A stretch of DNA of 64,000 bases from contig NZ_JAPHNC010000006.1 of NCBI RefSeq assembly GCF_026241255.1, forward strand, positions 52,669-116,668. Reading direction: 5' to 3'. Both the position numbers and the translations under genes were made by a program. Origin of the DNA: Helicobacter sp. MIT 21-1697 (lineage in GTDB: Bacteria > Campylobacterota > Campylobacteria > Campylobacterales > Helicobacteraceae). Below the pieces are notes generated by a model. That model was not told the origin of the DNA and did not search any database. It saw only the letters and a program-made list of their open reading frames with translations. Positions 56,206-64,000 of this stretch are shown here, in pieces. How positions within the stretch are numbered: position 1 is the first letter of the stretch; every line of letters starts with the position of its first letter.

Positions 56206-57408
56206 ATGCAAGATTCAAAATCCTGTATTTTTATGGGGTGCTTACCTGTTGGCACACTCTTTTTTATGCGACTTGAAAATGCGCTTTTACTCACACAACA
56301 AGGCACATTGATAGAAGTTGTGAGTGATAGAGATAATTTAGAAAATGATATAAGTATGTGGTGTGCTTTTAAAGGCGAGGAATTTATACAAAAGCGCATA
56401 ATAAGCCAAAATACAGATTCTAAAGGGAATTTTGTCTATATATTGCGCAAAAAATCACCCACAAGATTCCAAAAATTTGATAGTGCTGCTCATATTGCGC
56501 CGCCTACGCAGGGTTTAGCTCCAAATGGTGTGCAAGTGGAGTTAGCAAGTCCAAATTATCATTTTGGCATAGAATCTCATACTGATATTTTGAGTAGCAA
56601 TGTCGCACACATTTATGAGGATTCTAAAAAGGCGCAATGGAATGCTACCACAGATATACAATGGGAGGAAATCCCGCAATTTAGCCCCGCTTTGCAGTTT
56701 GCAATCGCACAGATTATGACTTATTTAACCGAAAATGAATTTTCAGCCCTATATATCCCTGCGCGATTTTTGGGGCAGATTTCACCTTTTTTCACGCCTA
56801 TCCCGCTTTTGCTTTCTTCTATTATTGGCGATGAGAGTAGGCATATTGAATCTTTTATCAAAAGAGCAAATATTACCGGGCTTGGCGTGCAATATTCCAC
56901 ACTCACCACGCAGCAAAGCCTCTTTAGCTTATGGAATGAGAAAGATTATTTCAAATCTAGCTTTTTGCTGCATATTATGGGAGAGGGGACTTTCATTGAT
57001 TTATTGAAATTTTTAGAAGAGAGCTTTAGGGCTTTAGGAGATGAGGCGAGCGCGCATTTATTTGCTTTGGCAAGAAAAGATGAAAGTCGCCATGTAGCCT
57101 ATGGAATGAGTAATGTCAAACAAGCAATAGCACAAAATCCTGCCAAAATCACTGCCTTAAAAGAAGTCGTTTTTAAGAGAAAGAATTATTTAGACGCTCA
57201 AAGTAGCGAATCTTCTTTGCTCTTAGAATCTATGGCAATTTTACGTGGGGGAGGGGAGAGCAGTGCGGAAATTTCACTTGGATTTGAGGAGGTGTTGGAA
57301 TTAAAGAAAAAAATGGAAAAAAACCGCACAAAGCGGCTTGTGGAATGTGGCATTGATGAGGAACTTGCCCTTGATTTAAGCAGGGCTCACACACCTAATT
57401 TTATGTAA
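56206..57408 (+). CDS. TusA-like domain fused to ferritin-like diiron domain
   Basis: A 400-residue two-domain protein. Residues about 8-83 resemble TusA/SirA sulfur carriers: MGCLPVGTLFFMRLENALLL holds the C-x-P position (Cys12), and SMWCAFKGEEFI plus FVYILRKK match the family's C-terminal half. Residues about 140-370 are a ferritin-like helical bundle with Glu176/178, DESRH at 209-213, Glu260 and a second DESRH at 292-296, the pattern of a diiron oxidase or oxygenase. No strong ribosome site precedes ATG 56206; internal starts at 56233 or 56266 are possible. First gene of an operon with the next two. Confidence 0.7.
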   Translation: MQDSKSCIFMGCLPVGTLFFMRLENALLLTQQGTLIEVVSDRDNLENDISMWCAFKGEEFIQKRIISQNTDSKGNFVYILRKKSPTRFQKFDSAAHIAPPTQGLAPNGVQVELASPNYHFGIESHTDILSSNVAHIYEDSKKAQWNATTDIQWEEIPQFSPALQFAIAQIMTYLTENEFSALYIPARFLGQISPFFTPIPLLLSSIIGDESRHIESFIKRANITGLGVQYSTLTTQQSLFSLWNEKDYFKSSFLLHIMGEGTFIDLLKFLEESFRALGDEASAHLFALARKDESRHVAYGMSNVKQAIAQNPAKITALKEVVFKRKNYLDAQSSESSLLLESMAILRGGGESSAEISLGFEEVLELKKKMEKNRTKRLVECGIDEELALDLSRAHTPNFM

Positions 57409-57417
57409 GGAGAACAT

Positions 57418-58548
57418 ATGTTAAGTTTGGAAAACTTAGAACAAAAAGCAGCAGAGTTTGGGAGAGCATTTGTCGCCCCTCATACAGAATCTATTGATAA
57501 AGAAGCAAGATTCCCAAAAGAGGCTTATAATGAGCTCAAAAAGCAAGGCTTTATGGGCTTACTCGTGCCTAAAGAATATGGTGGAAGTGGTGGAAACTGC
57601 GCTCATCACGCGCAAGTATGTTATAATATAGCACAATTTGACGCTTCTACTGCACTTTGCTATATGATGCACAATGTTGCAACAGCGTGTATTGCAACTT
57701 TTGGGACAAAGGAGCAAAAAGAGGAATTTTTGCCAAAAGTAGCAAAAGGTGAGATTTCTTTTGCTCTTGCTTATAGTGAAAGTGGCTCTGGGACACATTT
57801 TGGGCTGCCTGATATAACAGAAACGCAAGCAGGAGAATATAGAATCTTAAAAGGGCGTAAAAGTTTTGTAACTTCCGCACAACAAGCAAACTACTACCTT
57901 ACTTATACAAATTCTTGTAAGGTAAATGGTGGCAAAAATAATTGGATTACACCTAATGATGCACAGGGCATTATACACGAGGAGGGTGTATGGAATGGGT
58001 TAGGTATGCGTGGGAATGTTTCAAAACCTGTGCAGTATAATGATGTGAAGTTACCCGAAAAATATTTGCTTGGCAAAGACGGAGAGGGTGAGACACAAGC
58101 TGGAGTTGTGGCAATGTATTTTGTCGTAGGGCTTGGAGCGGTGTATAGTGGCGTTGGCAAAGCTGCCTATGAATGCGCACTTGCTCATTGTAAGAGTAGA
58201 AAATATACCGATGGCTCATCTTTGGCAGATAAAGAGCTAGTGAGAATCCATATTGCAGAGCTTTATACAAAAACACAAGCACAAATTGCACTTGTTTATG
58301 AGGCTGCAAGGGCATTTGATAATCAAGAAGCTGATGCAGTGTGTAAAATCTTTGCGTGCAGAATCAATGCCACACAGCTTGTTATGGACATTTGTGCTCT
58401 TGCAATGCGACTTGGCGGAGGAAAGGCTTATAGCAAACTCTTGCCATTAGAGCGATATTTACGAGACGCGTTTGCCTCTCAAGTAATGGCACCAAGCCTT
58501 GATATTTTGCAAGTGTGGCTTTCTGACGCACTTTTGCCAAAGGAGTAA
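57418..58548 (+). CDS. Acyl-CoA dehydrogenase-like flavoprotein
   Basis: A 376-residue protein of the acyl-CoA dehydrogenase fold: LLVPKEYGGSGGNCAHHAQ, ISFALAYSESGSGTHFG (flavin/substrate loop), GLGMRGNVSKPVQYNDV and the C-terminal LERYLRDAFASQVMAPSLDI. The usual YEGTxEI end motif is absent, and the protein looks closer to DszC/SfnB-type flavin monooxygenases than to true beta-oxidation enzymes. TAAGGAGAACAT precedes the ATG, ten bases after the diiron gene. Confidence 0.78.
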   Translation: MLSLENLEQKAAEFGRAFVAPHTESIDKEARFPKEAYNELKKQGFMGLLVPKEYGGSGGNCAHHAQVCYNIAQFDASTALCYMMHNVATACIATFGTKEQKEEFLPKVAKGEISFALAYSESGSGTHFGLPDITETQAGEYRILKGRKSFVTSAQQANYYLTYTNSCKVNGGKNNWITPNDAQGIIHEEGVWNGLGMRGNVSKPVQYNDVKLPEKYLLGKDGEGETQAGVVAMYFVVGLGAVYSGVGKAAYECALAHCKSRKYTDGSSLADKELVRIHIAELYTKTQAQIALVYEAARAFDNQEADAVCKIFACRINATQLVMDICALAMRLGGGKAYSKLLPLERYLRDAFASQVMAPSLDILQVWLSDALLPKE

Positions 58549-58553
58549 GCAAA

Positions 58554-59429
58554 ATGAAGTCAATTTTAGTAGGTGCGGTGGCGTATGCACCCCAAATTGT
58601 CCCTATTTGGGATACGATTAGAGAGTATGCTAATGATTATTTTAAAGATATAAGGCTAGATTATGTGCTCTTTAGCAACTATGAGCGGCAAGTGCAGTGG
58701 CTCAAGGAGGGCAAAATTGATATTGCGTGGAATACAAATGTTGCTTATATCCGCTCTCAACACATTACAAGTAATGGTGTAGAGGCAATTTTAATGCGTG
58801 ATACTGATATTGGCTTTAAAAGCGTATTTGTCACTAAAAGAGACACGATAAAGGCTTTAGAGGATTTAAAGGGCAAAAAATTTGGTTTAGGGAGTTTGGA
58901 TTCTGCTCAAGCCGCGATTATGCCTTTATTTTACTTGCAGCAAACGCGACTTGCGCTTAAAGAAATGCCTTTAGATTCTTTGCATCTTGCTAACACAGAT
59001 GAGACACTAAGAATCTATCGCTTTAATAGCGATGTGGGCAAACACGGCGACACAGGGCGAAGTGAATTTGATGTGCTTGATAAGATTAAAAATGGAGAAT
59101 TAGACGCGGGAGCGATTGGCTCAAGCACTTGGGCGAGAATTATGCAAGAGGGAAACTACCCTGAAATGGTGAATTTCTATACAAGTTCGGGTTATTGCCA
59201 TTGTAATTTTACAACTTTGAAAAGTTTTGATTCTAGCTTGAAAAAAAGCTTTGTGGAAATGATGAAATCACAAAATACACTTAAAAATGACCCTAAAATC
59301 TCGTCAATGATGAGTTTAGAGGGACTTAATGAATGGGTTTTGTGTGATGAAAACGCATTAAAAGGCTATGAGGAAATTGCTCAAGCAATGAAAGAGCAAC
59401 ATCTTTTGGACATACCAAGTTATGAGTGA
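58554..59429 (+). CDS. PhnD-like phosphate/phosphonate-type binding protein without signal peptide
   Basis: A 291-residue periplasmic-binding-protein-fold domain (PhnD/PtxB type): VGAVAYAPQIVPIWDTI, GKIDIAWNTNVAYIRSQ, LEDLKGKKFGLGSLDSAQAA, and SSTWARIMQEG. It begins directly with the first beta strand, so no Sec signal is present and the protein should stay in the cytoplasm. AAAGGAGTAAGCAAA precedes the ATG, five bases after the flavoprotein. No permease or ATPase gene is adjacent, so a role as ligand-binding or enzymatic subunit of this module is possible. Confidence 0.78.
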   Translation: MKSILVGAVAYAPQIVPIWDTIREYANDYFKDIRLDYVLFSNYERQVQWLKEGKIDIAWNTNVAYIRSQHITSNGVEAILMRDTDIGFKSVFVTKRDTIKALEDLKGKKFGLGSLDSAQAAIMPLFYLQQTRLALKEMPLDSLHLANTDETLRIYRFNSDVGKHGDTGRSEFDVLDKIKNGELDAGAIGSSTWARIMQEGNYPEMVNFYTSSGYCHCNFTTLKSFDSSLKKSFVEMMKSQNTLKNDPKISSMMSLEGLNEWVLCDENALKGYEEIAQAMKEQHLLDIPSYE

Positions 59430-60574
59430 TTGCCCAGCAGGCTTTCAAGAAAAATCGTTGCATAACTCCCTTTGGGGAGATAAAAATGCAGCTCAAAGTG
59501 TGCCTCTTGCGGAATATATTGTCCCTCTATATCCTCTGCCCATACCCACGCATAACGTCTTGTGCCATTTGCTTGAATATGTAAATCTAAAAACTGCTTT
59601 TCAATATCAAAGGCGAGGTGTTCTGAATGTGTGAATTTTGTGCCACAGAGCGCACCTGTGGGCGCGATATGTTTTTGTAAAAAACGCGTGGATTCTATGG
59701 CTGTATCTTCACATACAAAGTTTTTGCCAAAAGGATAATGGCACATTATATCGCCTTGGAGAATCACAAAAGGTTGTTTTTGGCTTTGTAAAGATTGAAT
59801 GAGTTTTGATGTGCAAGAGTGAGCAAAGGTGTGTAAGGCAGGAAAGTTAGGGCTTTGGAGCGCTTGTAAAACTTCATTTGGTTTAAAAGAGCGAAGTATT
59901 TGTGTGAGCTGTATCCTTGAGCTAAGCCACGCGTTAAAAAGATGACTTTGATAGCTTGAGATGAGAAAATTACTGATTTTTTTGTTTTTGAGCGTGAGTT
60001 TATGCTCACTTATAGCCTTGCCACTTTGAAAATTATCTCCCTCTTTGCCAAAACGTTGATTACCAAAATAATTTGGGAATCCACTTTGAGCAAGCAATCC
60101 TAATATAGAGTGAAGTTTGGTAGCATTATTTGGAGAAACTTTTTTAAGGCGTATAAAAAAGCTATTGCCCTTAAGATGTCCGATTTTGAGTTTGTGATTG
60201 TGGGGCGTGAGAGTGAGAATCTTAATGTGTTGGGTGGATAAATAGGACAGGGCAGATTCAATGCGATTGTGCAAAGAGCGGGGAATGCTTAGATATTGAT
60301 AGCTTGTAGCTGCCTTATCTTTAAGCCCTGCATAGCCAATGTCGCGCACTCTGCAACCTAGTGTATTGGAGAGAATCTTCAAGAGTTCAAAGGTGCTTAA
60401 ACCTTTTTTTCGCACATAAAGCAATAAATGCTCACCACTCCCGCTTGGCTCATAAAGTGGCATTTCTTTAATAACAAAATCGCGAGGCGAGGCGTTGAAA
60501 TGGCATTCTATGGGAGTATGTGTAAAGGGATAGATTCTAAAAGTATTTTCAAATGTATGGGAGTGTAGCGACAT
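59420..60574 (-). CDS. truD: tRNA pseudouridine synthase TruD
   Basis: A 384-residue pseudouridine-13 synthase. The catalytic Asp lies in IGYAGLKDKAATSYQYLSIP near residue 82; GNSFFIRLKKV, GFPNYFGNQRFGKEGDNF and the C-terminal RRYAWVWAEDIE fit TruD. The N-terminus FKIRP-like segment reads HFNASPRDFVIKEMPLYEPS. The 3' end overlaps the convergent binding-protein gene by ten bases. Confidence 0.93.
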   Translation of the reverse strand: MSLHSHTFENTFRIYPFTHTPIECHFNASPRDFVIKEMPLYEPSGSGEHLLLYVRKKGLSTFELLKILSNTLGCRVRDIGYAGLKDKAATSYQYLSIPRSLHNRIESALSYLSTQHIKILTLTPHNHKLKIGHLKGNSFFIRLKKVSPNNATKLHSILGLLAQSGFPNYFGNQRFGKEGDNFQSGKAISEHKLTLKNKKISNFLISSYQSHLFNAWLSSRIQLTQILRSFKPNEVLQALQSPNFPALHTFAHSCTSKLIQSLQSQKQPFVILQGDIMCHYPFGKNFVCEDTAIESTRFLQKHIAPTGALCGTKFTHSEHLAFDIEKQFLDLHIQANGTRRYAWVWAEDIEGQYIPQEAHFELHFYLPKGSYATIFLESLLGNHS

Positions 60575-60576
60575 AG

Positions 60577-61611
60577 CTAAATAATGGTGCGTTTGATAAA
60601 GGGCGAGAGATGAGTGAGAATCTCATAGCTGATTGTGCCAAAGGCTTGAGCAATCACATTTGCATCATCAAAGACGCAGATTCTAGGTTCATCGCATATA
60701 CAAGAGAAGCAATCCATTGACGAGCGGGGCAGGATTTGATAGCCTTTAGCTGTATAGACTTTGTGTCGCTCACTTACGCGAAAAAATCCATCGCCATAGC
60801 CTATATCATAAGTGCTTACTTTATTTTGAGAATCCATTTTTGTGCAGCCACTATAACCAATGCGGGCATTTTGAGGTAGAATGCGTGTGGAGATTCTATC
60901 TGCATAGAGTGCGGCAACTTTGCGCAGTTTTGCACTGATAGGATTCTCAAAGGCAACATCAAGGTAGCCATACGCTGCAATGCCTATACGCACTAAATCA
61001 TCACTAATTTTATTTTTCATTGCTTCGCGCACTGCCCCAGAGGAACTTAGAGAATGAAAACGTGGCAGAGGAAAACCATACTTTTGGGCTAAGTCTTTAA
61101 CTTCTTGTTTGATAAGTGCGAATCGCTTTTGTGTATGCTCAAACTCATCATCAATATCATCGCCATAGCCATTATGTGAAAATACACCCATAAGGTTTAA
61201 GCCCTGATGTAAAATAAGTTTGATAAACTCATCTATTTCATCTACTTGTATGCCATTGCGATTCATTCCTGCATTGACTTTTAGCTCCACATTTGTGCCT
61301 TTTGGTAGGATAGAAATATGTTCTTTGTCATTAATAACAAAGGCAATGTGCGGAGGGAATGCACCTTGAGGCATTCCATAAAGTGCAGTAATGCAGGGGA
61401 AATCATCTTTTATTCGCATTGCTTCGGCATAGTTTTTGACAAATACACTCTTAATATCATATTCTCTTGCCAAAGTGCTTATTTGCTCTAAGCCGTGTCC
61501 ATAGGCATTATCTTTGAGCACAACAGCAATTTCTGTATGTGTTCCAATATGTGAGGATATGAGATTGAGATTATGTTTGTAAGATTGAGAATCAATAATT
61601 ATTTCGGACAT
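60577..61611 (-). CDS. alr: Alanine racemase
   Basis: A 344-residue fold-III PLP racemase giving D-alanine for peptidoglycan. PLP Lys33 is in AVVLKDNAYGHGLEQI; the second catalytic residue Tyr lies in RIGYSGCTKM near 268. Family motifs VFSHNGYGDDID and VRIGIAAYGYLD are present. It begins the alr-truD pair, two bases apart. Confidence 0.93.
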   Translation of the reverse strand: MSEIIIDSQSYKHNLNLISSHIGTHTEIAVVLKDNAYGHGLEQISTLAREYDIKSVFVKNYAEAMRIKDDFPCITALYGMPQGAFPPHIAFVINDKEHISILPKGTNVELKVNAGMNRNGIQVDEIDEFIKLILHQGLNLMGVFSHNGYGDDIDDEFEHTQKRFALIKQEVKDLAQKYGFPLPRFHSLSSSGAVREAMKNKISDDLVRIGIAAYGYLDVAFENPISAKLRKVAALYADRISTRILPQNARIGYSGCTKMDSQNKVSTYDIGYGDGFFRVSERHKVYTAKGYQILPRSSMDCFSCICDEPRICVFDDANVIAQAFGTISYEILTHLSPFIKRTII

Positions 61612-61655
61612 AATGTCGTTTATGCGGATACAATATCATATCCGCATAAATCAAT

Positions 61656-61961
61656 TTATTTAGGAAGCTTAGAGATATAATCTGCTAATGCTTCAATATC
61701 AGCATCGCTTACATTCGCCATTTGTCCATACATAATAGCCTTAGCACCGCCATTATCAGCAGTTTTAGCCTTATATCCTTTGAGCTGTGTAAGAAGCTCA
61801 TCTTTAGACATACCAGCGATTGTTTTATCGCCTTTGCTGCCCGGAGCAATTTTCTTTGCATCAGGTCCGTGGCACGCAACACATTTTTTGAATACCGCAG
61901 GAGCTTCAGCAAAAGCAAAACTAGCAAAACCCAAAAGTGTAAGTAAAAGCAACTTTTTCAT
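61656..61961 (-). CDS. Cytochrome c553 (class I c-type)
   Basis: A 101-residue periplasmic cytochrome with a signal peptide ending SFAFA. The haem is attached by CVACH (Cys27, Cys30, His31) and the likely axial Met is in YGQMANVSD (Met81). It is a soluble electron carrier between the cytochrome bc1 complex and terminal oxidases or peroxidase in Helicobacter. AAAGGAACAAACG precedes the ATG. Confidence 0.93.
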   Translation of the reverse strand: MKKLLLLTLLGFASFAFAEAPAVFKKCVACHGPDAKKIAPGSKGDKTIAGMSKDELLTQLKGYKAKTADNGGAKAIMYGQMANVSDADIEALADYISKLPK

Positions 61962-62058
61962 CGTTTGTTCCTTTCTGTTGTTGAAGTTTTAGAAAACGCG
62001 TAAATTATACGCCCAAAGAAATTAATTATTTCTTAATTATTTCTTAATTATTTCTTAA

Positions 62059-62646
62059 CTAAAGCTTCACACGCAAACTCATTGCGCGAGAAAGGGAGAG
62101 TTGGTCAATAGCATCTAACCCTATGCCTGTGGGCACACCTTGCGCGATTTTGCTAAAGTGCAAAGGTGCGTTGATTTTATCCTCAATATAGAGCATAATT
62201 GCTTCATTTGCGAGACTTGGTGAGAGTGCGAAAATAATTTCACGCACAGATTCTACACTAATTCTTTGATTGAGTAGTGCAAAGTCAATTTGTTCTAAAT
62301 CTCCTTGTGAATCTAACACAAAATATCGCCCTCTAAATTCCCCCATATCTTCAAGTGTGAAAATATCGCGTGGATTTGCCACAATACATAACTCTCCATT
62401 TTCCCTTGAGCTATCAAGGCAAATATCACAAATCTCGCTTTCACTTATACCAAAGCATTTATGACATTTTTGCACCAAAAGAGCAGCATTTTCAATAGCG
62501 TGGGCGATATTAAGCCCTAAAAATTTATTTTCCATACACAGAGCATACGCCATTTTTTGCGCACTTTTTTTACCAATAGCAGGGAGTTTTTCAAGTGTGG
62601 AAATAAGCTCCGAAAACGCCTTGAGGCTGGATTTGTATTGATTCAT
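62059..62646 (-). CDS. recR: Recombination protein RecR
   Basis: A 195-residue RecR: helix-hairpin-helix LEKLPAIGKKSAQKMAYAL, a C4 zinc finger (CHKCFGISESEICDIC), and Toprim motifs (LCIVANPRDIFTLED; EAIMLYIEDK). The C-terminal IAQGVPTGIGLDAIDQLSLS is diagnostic (Walker-like). It works with RecO, or in Helicobacter possibly alone with RecF-like proteins, to load RecA at gaps. Divergent from dnaJ. Confidence 0.95.
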   Translation of the reverse strand: MNQYKSSLKAFSELISTLEKLPAIGKKSAQKMAYALCMENKFLGLNIAHAIENAALLVQKCHKCFGISESEICDICLDSSRENGELCIVANPRDIFTLEDMGEFRGRYFVLDSQGDLEQIDFALLNQRISVESVREIIFALSPSLANEAIMLYIEDKINAPLHFSKIAQGVPTGIGLDAIDQLSLSRAMSLRVKL

Positions 62647-62761
62647 TGTGTGCCTTTATTTAGATTAAACTTGCAATCATAGCTATAAAGAATTTAACTT
62701 CGCCTTATAAAATTTCGCTACAATTTCAGATTTAATTTTGATGTCAAAGTAGGAGTGAGTT

Positions 62762-63919
62762 TTGGAGACATTTGATTATTATGAAATCCTTGAAGTTACG
62801 CGCACAAGCGATAAGGAGACAATTAAAAAAGCTTATCGTAAAATGGCGCTCAAATATCACCCCGATAGAAATCCCGATGATAAAGATGCAGAAGAGCAGT
62901 TTAAACGCGTGAATGAAGCCTATGAGGTGCTAAGTGATGATTCCAAGCGGCAAATTTATGACAAATATGGCAAGGAGGGCTTGCAAAACTCCGGCTTTAG
63001 TGGTTTTAGTGGGCGCGATTTTAGTGATATTTTTGGGGATTTGGGTTCAATTTTTGAATCTGCATTTGGTGCAAACTTTGGATTTTCTACCCAAAAGCGA
63101 AATGGCAGTAAATATCATTTAGATGAGATTATTGGTTTGGAGTTAAGCTTTAAAGAAGCGGTATTTGGGTGCAAAAAGGAGATTCACAATAGCTTTAAAG
63201 TTGCGTGTAGTGATTGTAAGGGCACAGGTGCTAAAGGTGGCAAACTCAATACTTGCAAGGATTGTGGTGGCAAGGGGCAGGTGTATATGCGGCAGGGTTT
63301 TATGACTTTTGCTCAAACTTGCCCTACTTGCAAGGGTGAAGGGCAAAGTGCGAGTGAAAAATGTCCTAAATGTAAAGGCAATGGCTTTGAAATGAGCGAG
63401 GAGAGCTTTGAGGTGAGTATCCCTGAGGGCATTGATGATGGGAATAGAATCCGCATTGGCGGACGAGGTAATGCTGATAAAAATGGGAGCAGGGGAGATT
63501 TATATATCGCTGTGAGTGTGGCGGCAGATGAGAATTTCGTGCGCGATGGCGAAAATGTGTATATGGAAGTGCCTGTGTTTTTTACTTCAATCGTGCTTGG
63601 CACAACGCTTAAGATTCCTTCTTTGCGTGGAGAATTAGAGCTGAAAATCCCACCAAATACACGAGATAAAGAGCAATTTGTCTTTGATAATGAGGGGATA
63701 AAAGATGTCAATAGTGCGTATAGAGGGAAGTTTGTCGCGCAGATTAAAATCACTTATCCTCCAAAGCTCAATGCCGAGCAAAGAGCGCTTACTGAAAAGC
63801 TCCAAGAAAGCTTTGGTATTGAGAGTGAGCCTTATAAGAATGTATTTGAAGAGTGCTTTACAAAAGTCAAGCAATGGCTGCATAAGCATAGCAAAAATGA
63901 CAAAGACACTATAAATTAG
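62762..63919 (+). CDS. dnaJ: Chaperone DnaJ
   Basis: A 385-residue type I J-protein: J domain with HPD in [12 protein letters not shown] near residues 34-45, Gly/Phe region ([20 protein letters not shown]), four CxxCxGxG zinc repeats ([32 protein letters not shown]), and the C-terminal substrate-binding domain. The start is TTG 62762 behind TAGGAGTGAG, giving the expected N-terminus [11 protein letters not shown]. Cooperates with DnaK. Confidence 0.96.
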   Translation: METFDYYEILEVTRTSDKETIKKAYRKMALKYHPDRNPDDKDAEEQFKRVNEAYEVLSDDSKRQIYDKYGKEGLQNSGFSGFSGRDFSDIFGDLGSIFESAFGANFGFSTQKRNGSKYHLDEIIGLELSFKEAVFGCKKEIHNSFKVACSDCKGTGAKGGKLNTCKDCGGKGQVYMRQGFMTFAQTCPTCKGEGQSASEKCPKCKGNGFEMSEESFEVSIPEGIDDGNRIRIGGRGNADKNGSRGDLYIAVSVAADENFVRDGENVYMEVPVFFTSIVLGTTLKIPSLRGELELKIPPNTRDKEQFVFDNEGIKDVNSAYRGKFVAQIKITYPPKLNAEQRALTEKLQESFGIESEPYKNVFEECFTKVKQWLHKHSKNDKDTIN

Positions 63920-63949
63920 ATTCCAAGTCCCATAAAATTGAGCTCAATA

Positions 63950-63995
63950 AGAAGAAAAAAGCAATCTAGCACCCCGATAAGTGGGAATGCTAGAT
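63950..63995 (-). terminator. Rho-independent terminator on the minus strand
   Basis: On the minus strand ATCTAGCA ... TGCTAGAT (63995-63988 with 63971-63964) forms an 8-bp stem enclosing a CCC/GGG pair, followed by TGCTTTTTTCTTCTT. It would end a transcript entering from the right of the window and is convergent with dnaJ. Confidence 0.6.
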
Positions 63996-64000
63996 GAAAG

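Overview
The window looks like chromosome of an enterohepatic Helicobacter close to H. hepaticus. Base composition is AT-rich. Housekeeping genes sit in Helicobacter-type neighbourhoods (rsmG-queA-tatC-tatB next to serS; L25-pth-lptG; lysA-pheA). A complete cytolethal distending toxin operon is present. Several genes are switched by homopolymer or pentanucleotide tracts, as is common in Helicobacter. The species call is inference; no rRNA gene lies in the window.

1-20 kb is an accessory island dominated by restriction-modification (RM) genes. From left to right it holds: a truncated-by-window DUF262 protein; an MFS exporter; a broken HNH endonuclease with a small companion; a RelB/DinJ-YafQ toxin-antitoxin pair whose toxin is frameshifted; an EcoRI-family adenine methyltransferase interrupted by 17 copies of CACAA and currently out of frame; and a DUF262-HNH nuclease. 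These are followed by a TSUP permease, cdtABC, a DpnA-like methyltransferase with an unrecognised 185-aa partner, guaA, an HNH/methyltransferase RM pair and a further Eco57I/TaqI-type methyltransferase. The strangest gene is guaA. It is a single 1525-codon frame in which GMP synthase is interrupted twice, by four GNAT acetyltransferase domains and a complete DNA-3-methyladenine glycosylase I (Tag).

20-29 kb carries small stress or redox proteins (PNPOx-like, HxlR, DinB), an MHS-type MFS permease, and a four-gene PEB1/glutamine-type amino-acid ABC transporter. Then comes a TupA-like ATP-grasp gene switched off by a G13 tract, translationally overlapping an amino-acid permease, and tRNA-Ser(GGA).

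29-42 kb is core genome: rsmG, queA, tatC, tatB, serS, a large TPR membrane protein, gltA, L25, pth, an LptF/G permease, atpB and a ThiE-like protein. 42-49 kb is envelope and transport: an LTA-synthase-like sulfatase-fold gene switched off by a G11 tract, an EamA exporter, a TRL-like lipoprotein whose promoter spacer contains T16, a polysaccharide deacetylase, a Na/Pi cotransporter and an AEC carrier.

49-64 kb is mostly core (mrp, lysA, pheA, GH25 lysozyme, alpha/beta hydrolase, truD, alr, cytochrome c553, recR, dnaJ). It also holds an unusual three-gene operon: a TusA-like/diiron ferritin-like fusion, an acyl-CoA-dehydrogenase-like flavoprotein, and a PhnD-type binding protein without a signal peptide. 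This is the best candidate for an undescribed metabolic module.

Themes: (1) DNA modification and restriction genes are concentrated beside the toxin operon. (2) Three coding sequences are all OFF in this copy because of simple repeats, and a fourth tract lies in a promoter. (3) A purine-biosynthesis enzyme has acquired DNA-repair and acetyltransferase domains.
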